Assembly (NCBI GenBank): GCA_002205125.1
Contig: NIOE01000011.1
Location: 62,001-126,000, forward strand
DNA length: 64,000 nt
Direction of reading: 5' to 3'
From: Roseateles noduli
Lineage (GTDB): Bacteria > Pseudomonadota > Gammaproteobacteria > Burkholderiales > Burkholderiaceae_C
The notes under the pieces: generated by a model
What the model was told of the DNA's origin: nothing
Database searches by the model: none
Seen by the model: only the letters and a program-made list of their open reading frames with translations
Shown here: piece after piece, positions 1 to 7,922 of the stretch
Numbering within the stretch: the first letter of the stretch is position 1
How the letters are laid out: every line of letters starts with the position of its first letter
Position numbers and translations under genes: made by a program

Positions 1-422
1 GCTACGACGCGCGCTTCGAGAACTACGACGGCGTGACCGCGTACAACGACTACCGCTCGCTGTTCCCGGCCAAGACCATCGTGTCCATCGGCCTGGAACC
101 CGCGCCTGAAGGCTGGGCCGGCGGCCTGCTGGTGGTCAACGACGGCGACGCGCAGTGCGTCGGCTCGCGCAACCTGAAGAGCCAGTACGGCGCCAACCTC
201 AACCAGCCGTACTCGGTGCAGCGCTACACCAACGCGGTGCTGAACGGCAGCGCGTCCAACCGCAACGCGCGGGACGGCGCGATGCTGTGGGCCATCATCA
301 AGACGGGCGGCGGCACCTGCGGCTCCGCGCCGCTGGCAACGCCCGGCACCGTCGGCCAGAAGGTCGGCCAGAGCTTCGGCCTGACGGTCGATCCGCTGCT
401 GCAGTCTTCCGAATGGAAGTAA
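1..422 (+). CDS. C-terminal fragment of a secreted protein, possibly a GH18-type chitinase
   Basis: The reading frame is open at the window edge (first full codon at base 3) and ends at TAA 420-422, giving the last 139 residues of a longer protein. The visible part has a strand-like stretch KTIVSIGLEPAPEG and a later DGAMLWAIIKTGG. These loosely resemble the last two barrel strands of family 18 glycosidases, where a GLPA-type strand is followed by a GxMxW strand. A chitinase would fit the chitosanase that follows. No catalytic DxxDxDxE motif is visible because the N-terminal part lies outside the window. The family call is a weak inference; only the reading frame and the high-GC codon pattern are solid. 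A hairpin follows at 435-454. Confidence 0.5.
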   Translation, partial: YDARFENYDGVTAYNDYRSLFPAKTIVSIGLEPAPEGWAGGLLVVNDGDAQCVGSRNLKSQYGANLNQPYSVQRYTNAVLNGSASNRNARDGAMLWAIIKTGGGTCGSAPLATPGTVGQKVGQSFGLTVDPLLQSSEWK

Positions 423-434
423 CCCCGCGGAGAT

Positions 435-454
435 GACGCGCCCTTCGGGGCGTC
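435..454 (+). terminator. Short GC-rich hairpin after the first gene
   Basis: GACGC and GCGTC flank CCC-TTC-GGG with one bulged G, giving an eight-pair stem 12 bases after the stop codon. There is no T tract, so it may only aid termination. The remaining ~225 bases to the chitosanase start show no further gene or clear promoter. Confidence 0.35.
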
Positions 455-681
455 GTCGGATCCGCACCCGGGCGCGCCCATCCGGTACGCCCGACTCCCC
501 GCGCGTCGCTCGTCGCCTACGTCGCCGACGACGCGCGGCCACCTCGCCGGCAAGACCTGTCCCCTGACCACACCGCCGCGGGCATCGCGCTCGCGGCGCA
601 GGGGCGGGTCCTGCCCGGCCCTTTCTCCGCCCCCTCCTTCACCTTCTCCGCCGTTTTCGGCCCCCAACCGGAGTCTGAGTC

Positions 682-2160
682 ATGAACCCTCGCTTCCCCG
701 CCCCGCCGCGGCCCCCGCGTGCTTCGAGTCTCCTGACCGCGCCGGCGCTGCTGGCGGTCGCCAGCGCCTGCCTGACCGCCTGCGGCGGCGGAGGCGGCGA
801 CGAAGGTAAGAGCGCCTTCGGCCAGTCCGCCGATGTCGAGGCCTCGGCCGCTTCCGACGCCGTCGAGAATGCGCCGGACGCGCGCGCCCTCGCCGCCGGT
901 GCCGTCACCGTCGCGGCCGGCATCTACACCATCGAATCGGGCGAGTCCGGCCTGTGCCTGGACTTCACCGGCAACGTCGGCGCCAACGGCACGAAGCTGC
1001 AGCAGAACCGCTGCGGCACCCAGACCTCGCAGCGTTTCGAGCTGCGCGCGGACACCGGCGGCAGCTACCGCCTGGTCAACGTGGCCAGCGGCAAGTCGCT
1101 GGACGTGACCGACGTTTCCACCGCCAACGGCGCACTGATCCAGCAATGGGCGACGGCGGCGACGGACAACCAGCGCTTCCTCGTCGCGCCCTCCGCCGAC
1201 GGCTACACGCTGAAGGCCCGACACAGCAACAAGTGCGTCGACGTGAAGGACCACTCGATGGCCGCCGGCGGCGCGATCCAGCAGTGGGACTGCACAGGCG
1301 GCGCCAACCAGCGCTGGAAGCTGAAGGCCGTCGGCACGCCGGCGCCCGCACCGTCGCCGGCCCCGGCGCCTTCGCCGGCACCCGCCCCTTCGCCTGCACC
1401 GGCACCCTCGCCCGCCCCGGCACCGTCGCCGGCTCCCGCGCCCGCGCCTTCGGCCGGCCTGTCCGACCCGAAGGTCAAGGACATCGCGATGCAGATCGTC
1501 TCCAGCGCGGAGAACTCGTCGCTCGACTGGAAGGCGCAGTACCGCTACATCCAGGACATCCGCGACGGCCGCGGCTACACCGCCGGCATCATCGGCTTCT
1601 GCTCGGGCACTGGCGACATGCTGGAACTGGTCCAGTACTACAACTCGGTCAAGCCGAACAACGTGCTGGCGAAGTACCTGAACGCACTGCGCTCGGTGAA
1701 CGGCAGCGACTCGCATTCGGGACTGGATCCCAACTTCCAGGGCGACTGGAAGACGGCCGCGAGCGACACGCTGTTCCAGCAGGCGCAGGACCATGAGCGC
1801 GATCGCGTCTACTTCAACCCCTCGGTGCAGCAGGCCAAGAACGACGGGCTGCGGGCGCTGGGCCAGTTCATCTACTACGACGCGATCGTGATGCACGGCC
1901 CGGGCAACAGCGGCGTGAGCTTCGGCGGCATCCGCAAGGCGGCGATGGCCAAGGCCAAGACGCCGGCGCAAGGCGGCAACGAGACCGCCTACCTCAACGC
2001 CTTCCTCGACGCCCGCGTGGCCGCGATGAAGACCGAGGAGGCGCACAGCGACGTCACCCGCGTCGAGACCGCGCAGCGCGTGTGGCTCAAGGCCGGGAAC
2101 CTGGACCTGAAGACGCCGCTGAACTGGAAGGTGTACGGAGACAGCTTCTCGATCAAGTGA
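682..2160 (+). CDS. GH46 chitosanase lipoprotein with ricin-type lectin domain
   Basis: This is a 492-residue exported endo-chitosanase that should hydrolyse beta-1,4 bonds in chitosan. The N-terminus has a hydrophobic segment ending in a lipobox LTAC (Cys34), predicting lipid anchoring at the cell envelope. Residues ~78-216 form a ricin-B-like carbohydrate-binding domain with QQW motifs (IQQWATAATDNQRF, IQQWDCTGGANQRW). Residues ~219-258 are a PAPAPS linker. Residues ~259-492 are the GH46 catalytic domain. Within SSAENSSLDW and DIRDGRGYTAGIIGFCSG, Glu277 and Asp295 lie 18 residues apart, as the catalytic Glu22 and Asp40 do in Streptomyces N174 chitosanase. From memory the catalytic domain closely matches that actinobacterial enzyme, which suggests transfer. 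Upstream the sequence is rich in CTCC but has no strong ribosome binding site. Confidence 0.93.
   Translation: MNPRFPAPPRPPRASSLLTAPALLAVASACLTACGGGGGDEGKSAFGQSADVEASAASDAVENAPDARALAAGAVTVAAGIYTIESGESGLCLDFTGNVGANGTKLQQNRCGTQTSQRFELRADTGGSYRLVNVASGKSLDVTDVSTANGALIQQWATAATDNQRFLVAPSADGYTLKARHSNKCVDVKDHSMAAGGAIQQWDCTGGANQRWKLKAVGTPAPAPSPAPAPSPAPAPSPAPAPSPAPAPSPAPAPAPSAGLSDPKVKDIAMQIVSSAENSSLDWKAQYRYIQDIRDGRGYTAGIIGFCSGTGDMLELVQYYNSVKPNNVLAKYLNALRSVNGSDSHSGLDPNFQGDWKTAASDTLFQQAQDHERDRVYFNPSVQQAKNDGLRALGQFIYYDAIVMHGPGNSGVSFGGIRKAAMAKAKTPAQGGNETAYLNAFLDARVAAMKTEEAHSDVTRVETAQRVWLKAGNLDLKTPLNWKVYGDSFSIK
1336..1455 (+). repeat. Pro/Ala/Ser linker repeat (PAPAPS) inside the chitosanase
   Basis: Degenerate in-frame repeats encode about 40 residues of PAPAPS between the lectin and catalytic domains. 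This is a typical flexible linker in secreted polysaccharide hydrolases, and its copy number probably varies. Confidence 0.8.
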
Positions 2161-2181
2161 TCGCGCGCTGAAACTGACCCG

Positions 2182-2214
2182 GCGTGACCTCAGTCTGAAG
2201 GACTGCGGTCACGC
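2182..2214. terminator. Bidirectional hairpin between convergent chitosanase and reductase genes
   Basis: GCGTGACC (2182-2189) pairs with GGTCACGC (2207-2214). Inside it, CAGTC pairs with GACTG around a TGAAG loop, leaving one T/C mismatch. The hairpin sits between two convergent genes and touches the stop codon of the minus-strand gene. There is no strong T tract on either side. Confidence 0.5.
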
Positions 2215-3077
2215 TACGGTCGCGTCGCCTCCACCAGATCGCTCACGTACTCGTCGATCGTGACGCGTCCCTTGATGGACACGTCGGGAAGATCGAGGCC
2301 GTCGAGCGTGGCGCCGGTCATGCGTGCATAGGACTCCGCCGCCGCCTGCGAGAACCCCAGTCCGCGGAACGACGCCTCCCACTGCTCCCGCGGCGTGACG
2401 ACCACGCGCACGTCCCGCTGCAGCGCCGCGGCGAACGCGGCGGCGACGTCGTTCGCGCAGTAGCGCTCGGGGCCCTCCACGTGCTGCACACCCACATCGT
2501 CGAGCGGCGACATCAGCCGGCGCGCCGCGATCTCGCCGAGGTCGCGCGGAGCGGCCATCGGCAGTCGCAGATCGGCGGGGAACAGCGAGACGAGCTCCCC
2601 GGACTCGCGCACCGCGTCGAGCTGCGCATCCCAGTTGCTCATGTAGAAGCCGGCGCGATTGATCGCCGCGGGAATCGGCTGGTGCTGCAGCCGCTCTTCG
2701 AGCTCCCAGAGCACGTTCAGGTCGCCCAGGCGCTCGCCGGGACGGGCGCCGCTGGTCGACTCGGCCACCACCTTCTCGAGACCGCTGTCCTTCAAGGCCT
2801 CGAGAAGACGCGCCACCGTGCGCCGCTCGGTCTTGTCGGTGTCGCCGTCCACCGCAGCCGGCGGATTGAGGAGGAAGGCCCGCCGCCCCTGCCTGAACAC
2901 GGCGCGCAAGGCATCGGGATCGTTCACGTCCGCCAGCGCGACCTGCGCACCGGTGCCTTCCCATCGCCACGCGTGACCCGGGTCGTGCGTCACGACGATG
3001 ACCTCCTGCTCCTCGCGCAGCAAGGCCTTCACCACTTCGGATCCCACATGCCCGAAGGCGCCCATGATGATCATCAT
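2214..3077 (-). CDS. NmrA-like NAD(P)-binding oxidoreductase
   Basis: A 287-residue cytoplasmic protein of the atypical short-chain dehydrogenase (NmrA/QorB-like) family. The N-terminus MMIIMGAFGHVGSEVVKAL carries a glycine-rich nucleotide-binding loop (GAFGHVG) after the first beta strand. NAD(P) is then followed by ALADVNDPDAL, and INRAGFYMSNW fits the substrate-side segment of this family. Members either reduce quinone-like substrates or sense redox through bound NAD(P); which applies here cannot be told. The start at 3077 is chosen because AGAAGGGA lies eight bases upstream. A longer in-frame extension upstream lacks family similarity. The gene is monocistronic and convergent with the chitosanase gene. 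Confidence 0.82.
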   Translation of the reverse strand: MMIIMGAFGHVGSEVVKALLREEQEVIVVTHDPGHAWRWEGTGAQVALADVNDPDALRAVFRQGRRAFLLNPPAAVDGDTDKTERRTVARLLEALKDSGLEKVVAESTSGARPGERLGDLNVLWELEERLQHQPIPAAINRAGFYMSNWDAQLDAVRESGELVSLFPADLRLPMAAPRDLGEIAARRLMSPLDDVGVQHVEGPERYCANDVAAAFAAALQRDVRVVVTPREQWEASFRGLGFSQAAAESYARMTGATLDGLDLPDVSIKGRVTIDEYVSDLVEATRP

Positions 3078-3187
3078 CGTCGTGTTCCCTTCTGGTGACG
3101 TCCGACCGCGGAGCGGCCCGGACCGAACGGGGCAAGCGCGTTGCCTGCTCCCGTGCAGCGGCGCAAGTGCGCGGCGACAATGGTCGC

Positions 3188-3301
3188 ATGTCCAAATCGA
3201 TGCGTGTGGTCTGTCTACTGGCCGTTGCCGGGTTGATCTCCGCGTCGACAGGGCTCCACCTCCACGACATGAAGAATCCCCGAGGCGCGATCCATGCGTG
3301 A
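3188..3301 (+). CDS. Possible small secreted peptide
   Basis: A 37-residue frame starting MSKSMRVVCLLAVAGLISAS has a positive N-terminus and a hydrophobic core like a signal peptide, leaving only about 17 residues after it. Its TGA overlaps the ATG of the next gene as ATGCGTGA (3294-3301), which would allow translational coupling. There is no clear ribosome binding site and no family match. It could be a chance frame. Confidence 0.25.
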   Translation: MSKSMRVVCLLAVAGLISASTGLHLHDMKNPRGAIHA

Positions 3302-3593
3302 ACCCTTCATCGACCCGGCCGGCCGACCGCACATCAAGTGCCTCAAGTGCCGGACCTTCGTCGTGTGGCCTTCTGAACTGCGGCCGGAAGACGCGGCGCT
3401 CCTCGGCGCCTTCGCACAGCAAGACCGACTGGAAGCCGCGAAGTACGCCGAGATGTACCTCGGCCTCGAACCGAGAGCGGCGAAATGCCTGGCCCTGCAC
3501 CTTTCCGTCAACGACGCCTGCACCAGATGCGGACGCACGGTCCCGAAGGGCGAGTCGCTGTGTGAGTGCCGCTCGGCCAATATCAATTGGTAG
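3294..3593 (+). CDS. Hypothetical zinc-ribbon-like small protein
   Basis: A 99-residue protein not recognised as a named family. Two CxxC knuckles, CLKC near residue 17 and CTRCG near residue 76, with further CEC near the C-terminus, suggest a zinc ribbon. The middle is a helical segment (EDAALLGAFAQQDRLEAAKYAEM). No signal peptide is present, so it is probably cytoplasmic. The start overlaps the possible upstream peptide by eight bases. Whether it is expressed with the next gene is unclear, because 43 bases separate them. Confidence 0.55.
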   Translation: MREPFIDPAGRPHIKCLKCRTFVVWPSELRPEDAALLGAFAQQDRLEAAKYAEMYLGLEPRAAKCLALHLSVNDACTRCGRTVPKGESLCECRSANINW

Positions 3594-3636
3594 CTGGTCA
3601 AATCGACACCGCAACGTTTCTAGGACCCCCGGCAGG

Positions 3637-4248
3637 ATGGCGGATATTTCAGGAATGACGACAGGCCGCTTGATCCCATTCGAACCGCTGACGCGGCTCG
3701 ACGGCCAGCGCATCACCCGATGGATCGGGTTGGAGATGGCGTTGGGCGGCGGCGATTGCGTGGTCACTGACGACACCGTCTCCAATGATGGGAGCGGCAG
3801 GTCTCCAATCGTCTGGGCCTATGCCTCGGTCCCGTTCTGGCAGTTCACGATGATCGATGTGGAAACCAGCGCTGGCGTCATCTATCGCTTGCGCGCCGAG
3901 TTCGACCACGAGGACGAGAGCGCATACGGTCTTTTCCTGGCGAAGACTGACGAACCGATGGCCTGGATCGCGGAAGAGCCCGGCGCGTTCTTCCGGACCC
4001 GCGTGCTTGAGGAACTGCCCACCGGGATAGTCAAGGTCGGCGTCGAGCAGGACACGGGCGGCGCCATCGTGGAAGCTCTTCTTGATATCGGCGGCGACGT
4101 TGTCCGGCTCCTCGCTGCCGAGATCCATCCGCGCCTCGACGGAGGCTTCGACCTCGTGTCGCCGGACGAGACGATCCTTCTGCAGCTCAATGGCAAGCGT
4201 CCTATGTCGGATGAGGCAGAACGGCGCGCCGCGCCGCACGATCAATGA
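3637..4248 (+). CDS. Hypothetical protein, first gene of an ATGA-coupled trio
   Basis: A 203-residue soluble protein of mixed alpha/beta composition with no family I recognise. It is acidic in the middle (EFDHEDESAYGLFLAK) and has no signal peptide or membrane segment. The start is uncertain: ATG 3637 and ATG 3655 are both possible and both have AGGA too close for a normal ribosome binding site. The stop overlaps the next start as ATGA (4245-4248). That ties this gene to the zinc-knuckle protein and exported protein that follow, so the three probably form one operon. Confidence 0.6.
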   Translation: MADISGMTTGRLIPFEPLTRLDGQRITRWIGLEMALGGGDCVVTDDTVSNDGSGRSPIVWAYASVPFWQFTMIDVETSAGVIYRLRAEFDHEDESAYGLFLAKTDEPMAWIAEEPGAFFRTRVLEELPTGIVKVGVEQDTGGAIVEALLDIGGDVVRLLAAEIHPRLDGGFDLVSPDETILLQLNGKRPMSDEAERRAAPHDQ

Positions 4249-4457
4249 ACTGCAAGCTCTGCGACCGGCCGCTGGACCAACCGGACGACCCGTTGTCGAC
4301 CGACTGCGGCGGCGACTGCTGGGGATGCATCGGCGAGATCGAAGCCGGGCTGGGCGACCCGCAATCCCTGGATAAAGTCCGCGACGAGTCCGCCCATGGC
4401 TTGCGCCCAGCTTGGACCGATCCGACCACCGACCGCCATCTCCCCAAGACCGCATGA
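4245..4457 (+). CDS. Small CxxC zinc-knuckle protein
   Basis: A 70-residue protein with MNCKLCDRPLDQPDDPLSTD at the N-terminus and CGGDCWGCIG further on, giving CxxC and CxxxCxxC clusters that probably bind zinc. Family unknown. It overlaps both neighbours by four bases (ATGA at 4245 and again at 4454), strong evidence that it is translated as part of the operon. Confidence 0.6.
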   Translation: MNCKLCDRPLDQPDDPLSTDCGGDCWGCIGEIEAGLGDPQSLDKVRDESAHGLRPAWTDPTTDRHLPKTA

Positions 4458-5272
4458 GCCATCCCATCACCCTGCTGCTGTCGCCTTCCCGTCGCCATCG
4501 GGTTCGAGCCATGGTCTGGCGCGTCGGACTGATCGCTTCGGTCACCTGCGCCAACGCGGCGGAACTCACGTTGACGCCACCCGGCGTGATGCTTCAACAG
4601 GGCGAGTGGCGCGGCACCGTGGGCAGCTACGAAGTCCCCGCGCCGTTCGACAAGATCCCCGCCGCCCAGTGGCCCATGGACGGCTGGGTGTCGATGCGCA
4701 TCGACACAACGTCCGCGACGATGACCCTCAGGCCGCTGCGGCCCGACGACGCAACGACGGTGCTCAAGCCCATCCTGGCGCACCGGCAGATCGCGGAGCA
4801 GGCGCAGCAGGAACTCGACCTCGGCGATCAGTCCGCGGCGCCCGACGACGGGAATCTCTACGTTCGACTTCCTGGATCCCGCCTGAGGGCGGGCGTCGTC
4901 CCGCTGCATCGATTCAAGAACGGGACGACGCGACTGACACCGGAGCTGGACCATCGCTTCCAGCTCAAGCTGGGCGACCTGTCCTACGCCTTCACGCTGC
5001 AGAACGGGTTCCGGACTGCCGATGGCCGGCCGTATGGCGAGGGCACGCAGTTCTCGCTGGAAATCGGCAGCCAGCGATATGAGTACGACCTCGGCGGCTA
5101 CGGCTGGGATGTGACGATCGAAGCGCTGGGGGACTTCGACGGCGACGGGCGACCGGACTTCCTGTTCCACCTCGGAGGGTCGAATTCCTCGCACGAGGCC
5201 TTGGTGTTGTCGAGCCAGGCTCGTCCAGGAAAGAACCCGCCGACGACCTACCTGACGGCGTTCGGTTGCTGA
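4454..5272 (+). CDS. Exported hypothetical protein with FG-GAP/EF-hand-like repeat
   Basis: A 272-residue protein. The N-terminus holds a hydrophobic segment (MVWRVGLIASVTCANAAEL), consistent with Sec export and cleavage after ANA; an internal start at 4511 would make this signal more conventional. Near the C-terminus DFDGDGRPDFLFHLGG is a calcium-binding-loop-like FG-GAP/VCBS motif. The start at 4454 is chosen because it overlaps the previous stop as ATGA. Function is unknown. As the third gene of the coupled trio it may act with the two cytoplasmic partners. Confidence 0.62.
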   Translation: MSHPITLLLSPSRRHRVRAMVWRVGLIASVTCANAAELTLTPPGVMLQQGEWRGTVGSYEVPAPFDKIPAAQWPMDGWVSMRIDTTSATMTLRPLRPDDATTVLKPILAHRQIAEQAQQELDLGDQSAAPDDGNLYVRLPGSRLRAGVVPLHRFKNGTTRLTPELDHRFQLKLGDLSYAFTLQNGFRTADGRPYGEGTQFSLEIGSQRYEYDLGGYGWDVTIEALGDFDGDGRPDFLFHLGGSNSSHEALVLSSQARPGKNPPTTYLTAFGC

Positions 5273-5349
5273 GTCGCGACGTCACCGGAGCCCTGGAACG
5301 GCATCGCCGCCTGACCCCGCGTTGAACGCGAAGGCCGGCGGCGATGGAA

Positions 5350-5368
5350 GAGCCGGGTGACCCGGCTC
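5350..5368. terminator. Hairpin between convergent genes
   Basis: GAGCCGGG (5350-5357) and CCCGGCTC (5361-5368) form a perfect eight-pair stem around TGA, between convergent genes ending at 5272 and 5382. No long T tract follows. Confidence 0.45.
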
Positions 5369-5381
5369 GGCGAGGGCAACG

Positions 5382-6115
5382 TCAGATCTTCATCGCCGCC
5401 AGCAGGCTGTCATGCGCGGCCTTGTTCATGCGGATGTCGAAGGGCAGGAAGGTGAGCCGCTCGACGGCCGTGGTGCCCGTCGGATTCGACACGTAGTAGC
5501 CGCCGCCCAGCAGCGTGCCGTCCTTGGTCAGCGCGCCGGTGTAGACGTTGCCGCCCAGCTCGAAGTAGATGCGGTGCTGGACCGTCGAGCTCAGCGTCGC
5601 CGACTGCGGACGCGGGGCGCTCGCCACCCAGACCGGCACGCCGTCGACGGTGCGGACCGTGCCGTTGGCCAGTTGGTAGGTCGCGCCGTCGCTGTTGGAC
5701 ACGATGCCGGCGGTCATCACGGCCGTCAGCGTCATGCCCGTGCGGCACGGCGTGACCGCGGCGCCGGTGGTCGCCGTCGTGCAGTCGAAGGCGGTGTAGA
5801 GATCCCCCTTGTTCGTCTGCGCGAGCTTGAGATGGCACGAGCCCGCCGCGTACGTGGCCGTCGTGCCGGCGTCTGGTACGACGCGGACGTGGCGCCCGCG
5901 ATGGCCACGCCGTTCTTCTGACATTGATACCCGAGACCGCTGCCCGTGGCCACGACCGTGAACGTCGTCGTGCCGTCGGTGAGCACGGTGGCGTTCATCG
6001 GCTGCGTGGCGATGACGGGCGCCGGGCCGCCGTCCGAACCGCCACCGCCGCAGGCCGCGACGATGACCGACAGGGCTGCCAATGCGGCAGCGTTCTTGCA
6101 CTTCACTGAGACCAT
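5382..6115 (-). pseudogene. Frameshifted Ig-like lipoprotein
   Basis: Translation from ATG 6115 (GGAGG nine bases upstream) gives a lipoprotein signal with lipobox VAAC followed by CGGGGSDGG, then an Ig-like stretch ending GVAIAGATSASYQTP. In that frame the protein then turns into an Arg-rich shadow sequence and stops at 5732. A good protein continues in another frame from about 5870: TTATYAAGSCHLKLAQTNKG through FDIRMNKAAHDSLLAAMKI, ending at 5382. The two halves together make a ~244-residue surface lipoprotein. The shift at ~5865-5880 is either a real lesion or a sequencing error. A decayed relative of the C-terminal part lies at 6690-6975. Confidence 0.7.
5413..5461. repeat. Exact 49-bp direct repeat, copy 1
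   Basis: Bases 5413-5461 are identical to 6721-6769. They encode the conserved LTFLPFDIRMNKAAH region of both lipoprotein copies. The spacing of 1308 bases encloses the glycine-zipper gene. Confidence 0.85.
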
Positions 6116-6315
6116 GGGGTCCTCCCTCTGAATTGGCTGCCTGGCGGTCCATCGACGGGACCGCTCAGTGCTACCTCTTTCGACATCGCGCTCGTCAAGA
6201 CCGCGTTAGCGCCGCAGAGACAAAGGTAAAGGCGGAGGGGACAGCAGGGGAAAGGCGGGGGAAAGGCACAGCGCTTGCCGTGCTGGTTCATCCACCAACA
6301 TCGTTGAGGAAAGCC

Positions 6316-6603
6316 ATGAGGACATCTCTTCTCAGGAACGCGGCGCTCATCGCCGCATGTGCCGCCATGACGGTCGGCTGTGCAACGCGCGACGCGCGCA
6401 ATGCGGGCGTGGGCGCCGTCGGCGGCGCGGTCGTCGGTGCCGTGGCCGGCGGCAGCGCCGTGACGGGCGCCGTGGTCGGCGCCGTCGCAGGCGCGGTCAT
6501 CGGACGGCTGCTCGTCGATGGCCGGGAGCGCGAGGTCTATTCGGACGGCAACGGCGGCCGCTACTGGGTCGACGAGGACGGCCGGCGCCGTCCGGTCCGC
6601 TGA
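6316..6603 (+). CDS. Glycine-zipper outer-membrane lipoprotein
   Basis: A 95-residue small lipoprotein. The signal peptide ends in a lipobox-like MTVGC, followed by a long Gly/Ala/Val zipper (GVGAVGGAVVGAVAGGSAVT and onward) as in the glycine-zipper 2TM families. The hydrophilic C-terminus ends YWVDEDGRRRPVR. Such proteins sit in the outer membrane and are often stress-induced; no specific role can be assigned. The start at 6316 has GAGGAAA at 6306-6312 as ribosome binding site. The gene lies between the two copies of the Ig-like lipoprotein sequence. Confidence 0.78.
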   Translation: MRTSLLRNAALIAACAAMTVGCATRDARNAGVGAVGGAVVGAVAGGSAVTGAVVGAVAGAVIGRLLVDGREREVYSDGNGGRYWVDEDGRRRPVR

Positions 6604-6689
6604 CCGTCGTCGACGGACCACTGCCGATGCTGCGGCGCAGCCGCCGGCCTTCACAGGCCGACGCTGCTGCGCGCCTGATCAGCGCCTGA

Positions 6690-6975
6690 TCAGATCTTCA
6701 TCGCCGCCGCGATGCTGTCGTGCGCGGCCTTGTTCATGCGGATGTCGAAGGGCAGGAAGGTGAGCCGCTGGGTGACCATGGTGCCGGCCGGATTCGACAC
6801 GTAGTAGCTGTCGCCCATCAGCGCGCCGTCCTTGATCACACCGTGCTGGCCCTGCTCGCGACCAGCACGGCGCCGTTCTTCAGCACGCGCGTGACGCCCG
6901 GCGTGGGCAGCGCCAGCGTGCTGGTGATGTTGTGGGCAGCGCTCTGCGGGCTGGGCTGCGGGCCGTTCGTCACAT
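6690..6975 (-). pseudogene. Decayed C-terminal copy of the Ig-like lipoprotein
   Basis: The minus strand encodes VIKDGALMGDSYYVSNPAG through RMNKAAHDSIAAAMKI and stop at 6690. This is clearly homologous to the C-terminus of the gene at 5382-6115. Upstream of ~6850 the match continues only in a shifted frame (TRVLKNGAVLVAS, and PQSAAHNITSTLAL further up). The sequence then fades near 6975 with no start or signal peptide. It shares an exact 49-base stretch with the other copy. The remainder of the gap to 7143 shows nothing recognisable. Confidence 0.7.
6721..6769. repeat. Exact 49-bp direct repeat, copy 2
   Basis: Second copy of the repeat at 5413-5461, lying in the decayed lipoprotein remnant. 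Recombination between the copies would delete the glycine-zipper lipoprotein gene. Confidence 0.85.
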
Positions 6976-7143
6976 GCGTGCGCTTATGCCGGGTTGATGG
7001 CAGTCGCACAGCCGTTACTTCGCACCGGCGGGCAAGGCGTTTCGGGGATCGTCTGAAGGCCCGGACAGCGGCACGACGACTGCCGTCAGTCCCTCCGGGT
7101 GCTACGCTGGCACGCCATCCGGCGCACCTTGAACACCACCGCC

Positions 7144-7833
7144 ATGAAGCTCATCGGAATCCTCGGCGGCATGTCCGCCGCCTCGACGCAGACCTACTAC
7201 CGGCAGATGTGCGAGATCACGCGTCGGCGGCTCGGCGGGCTGCATTCGCCGGAGCTGCTCATCCGGTCCCTCGACTTCGCGACGATCGAGCGGCTGCAGG
7301 CCGCGGGACGCTGGGAGGAAGCGGGACACATCCTGAACGCGGAGGCCAAGGCGCTGGAACGCGGCGGCGCGGACTTCATCGTCCTGGCGACGAACACGAT
7401 GCACAAGCTGGCCGATCAGATGATGGGCGGCGTCAGCATCCCGCTGCTGCACATCGCGGATGCCACGGCAGACCGGATCAGGAACTCAGCGCTGAAGACC
7501 CCAGGGCTGATCGCGACCGCATTCACGATGGAACAGACGTTCTACGTCGACCGCCTCAAGGCGGCCGGACTTCAGCCGCTGGTTCCCGGCGATGAAGATC
7601 GCGCGGAGGTGCATCGCATCATCTACGACGAACTCTGCAAGGACATCACGACGGTCGACAGCCGCTCGCGATTCGAAGACGTCGCGCGCCGTCTCGTGGC
7701 TCAGGGAGCCGACGGCATGATCCTCGGCTGCACCGAGGTCGGCATGCTGCTCAACGCCGACAACGTCTCGGTGCCCGTCTTTGATACGGCGCTCATCCAT
7801 TGCGAAGCGGCGATCGAGATGGCGCTGACGTAA
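7144..7833 (+). CDS. Aspartate/glutamate racemase family (YgeA-like broad-specificity amino-acid racemase)
   Basis: A 229-residue PLP-independent racemase of the Asp/Glu/hydantoin racemase fold. It opens MKLIGILGGMSAASTQTYY, typical of the family. The first catalytic site is in LATNTMHK, where Thr83 replaces the usual cysteine. The second is GCTEVG with Cys196. This Thr/Cys pair is the arrangement known for E. coli YgeA, which racemises several amino acids, rather than the Cys/Cys pair of strict aspartate racemases. The start at 7144 is chosen by family length; no strong ribosome binding site is seen. It is likely cytoplasmic and could supply D-amino acids. Convergent with the sulfonate gene downstream. 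Confidence 0.85.
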   Translation: MKLIGILGGMSAASTQTYYRQMCEITRRRLGGLHSPELLIRSLDFATIERLQAAGRWEEAGHILNAEAKALERGGADFIVLATNTMHKLADQMMGGVSIPLLHIADATADRIRNSALKTPGLIATAFTMEQTFYVDRLKAAGLQPLVPGDEDRAEVHRIIYDELCKDITTVDSRSRFEDVARRLVAQGADGMILGCTEVGMLLNADNVSVPVFDTALIHCEAAIEMALT

Positions 7834-7882
7834 GACCTTCCCGGGCTTCTTATCCGGCAGTTTCTGCGGCGCCTCCTCTGGC

Positions 7883-7907
7883 CCCTCTCCCGCACTGCGG
7901 GAGAGGG
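7883..7907. terminator. Perfect 11-bp hairpin between convergent genes
   Basis: CCCTCTCCCGC (7883-7893) pairs with GCGGGAGAGGG (7897-7907) around ACT. It sits between convergent genes ending at 7833 and 7923. The sequence type recurs between genes in many Burkholderiales genomes as a dispersed palindrome, and probably acts as a bidirectional terminator. Confidence 0.6.
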
Positions 7908-7922
7908 AGTAAGAAGAGCGGC

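Noticed and set aside
517-2046. Long open frame antisense to the chitosanase
   Set aside because: It is Arg/Gly/Ala/Val-rich with no domain, typical of antisense frames in high-GC genes, while the other strand has a complete enzyme.
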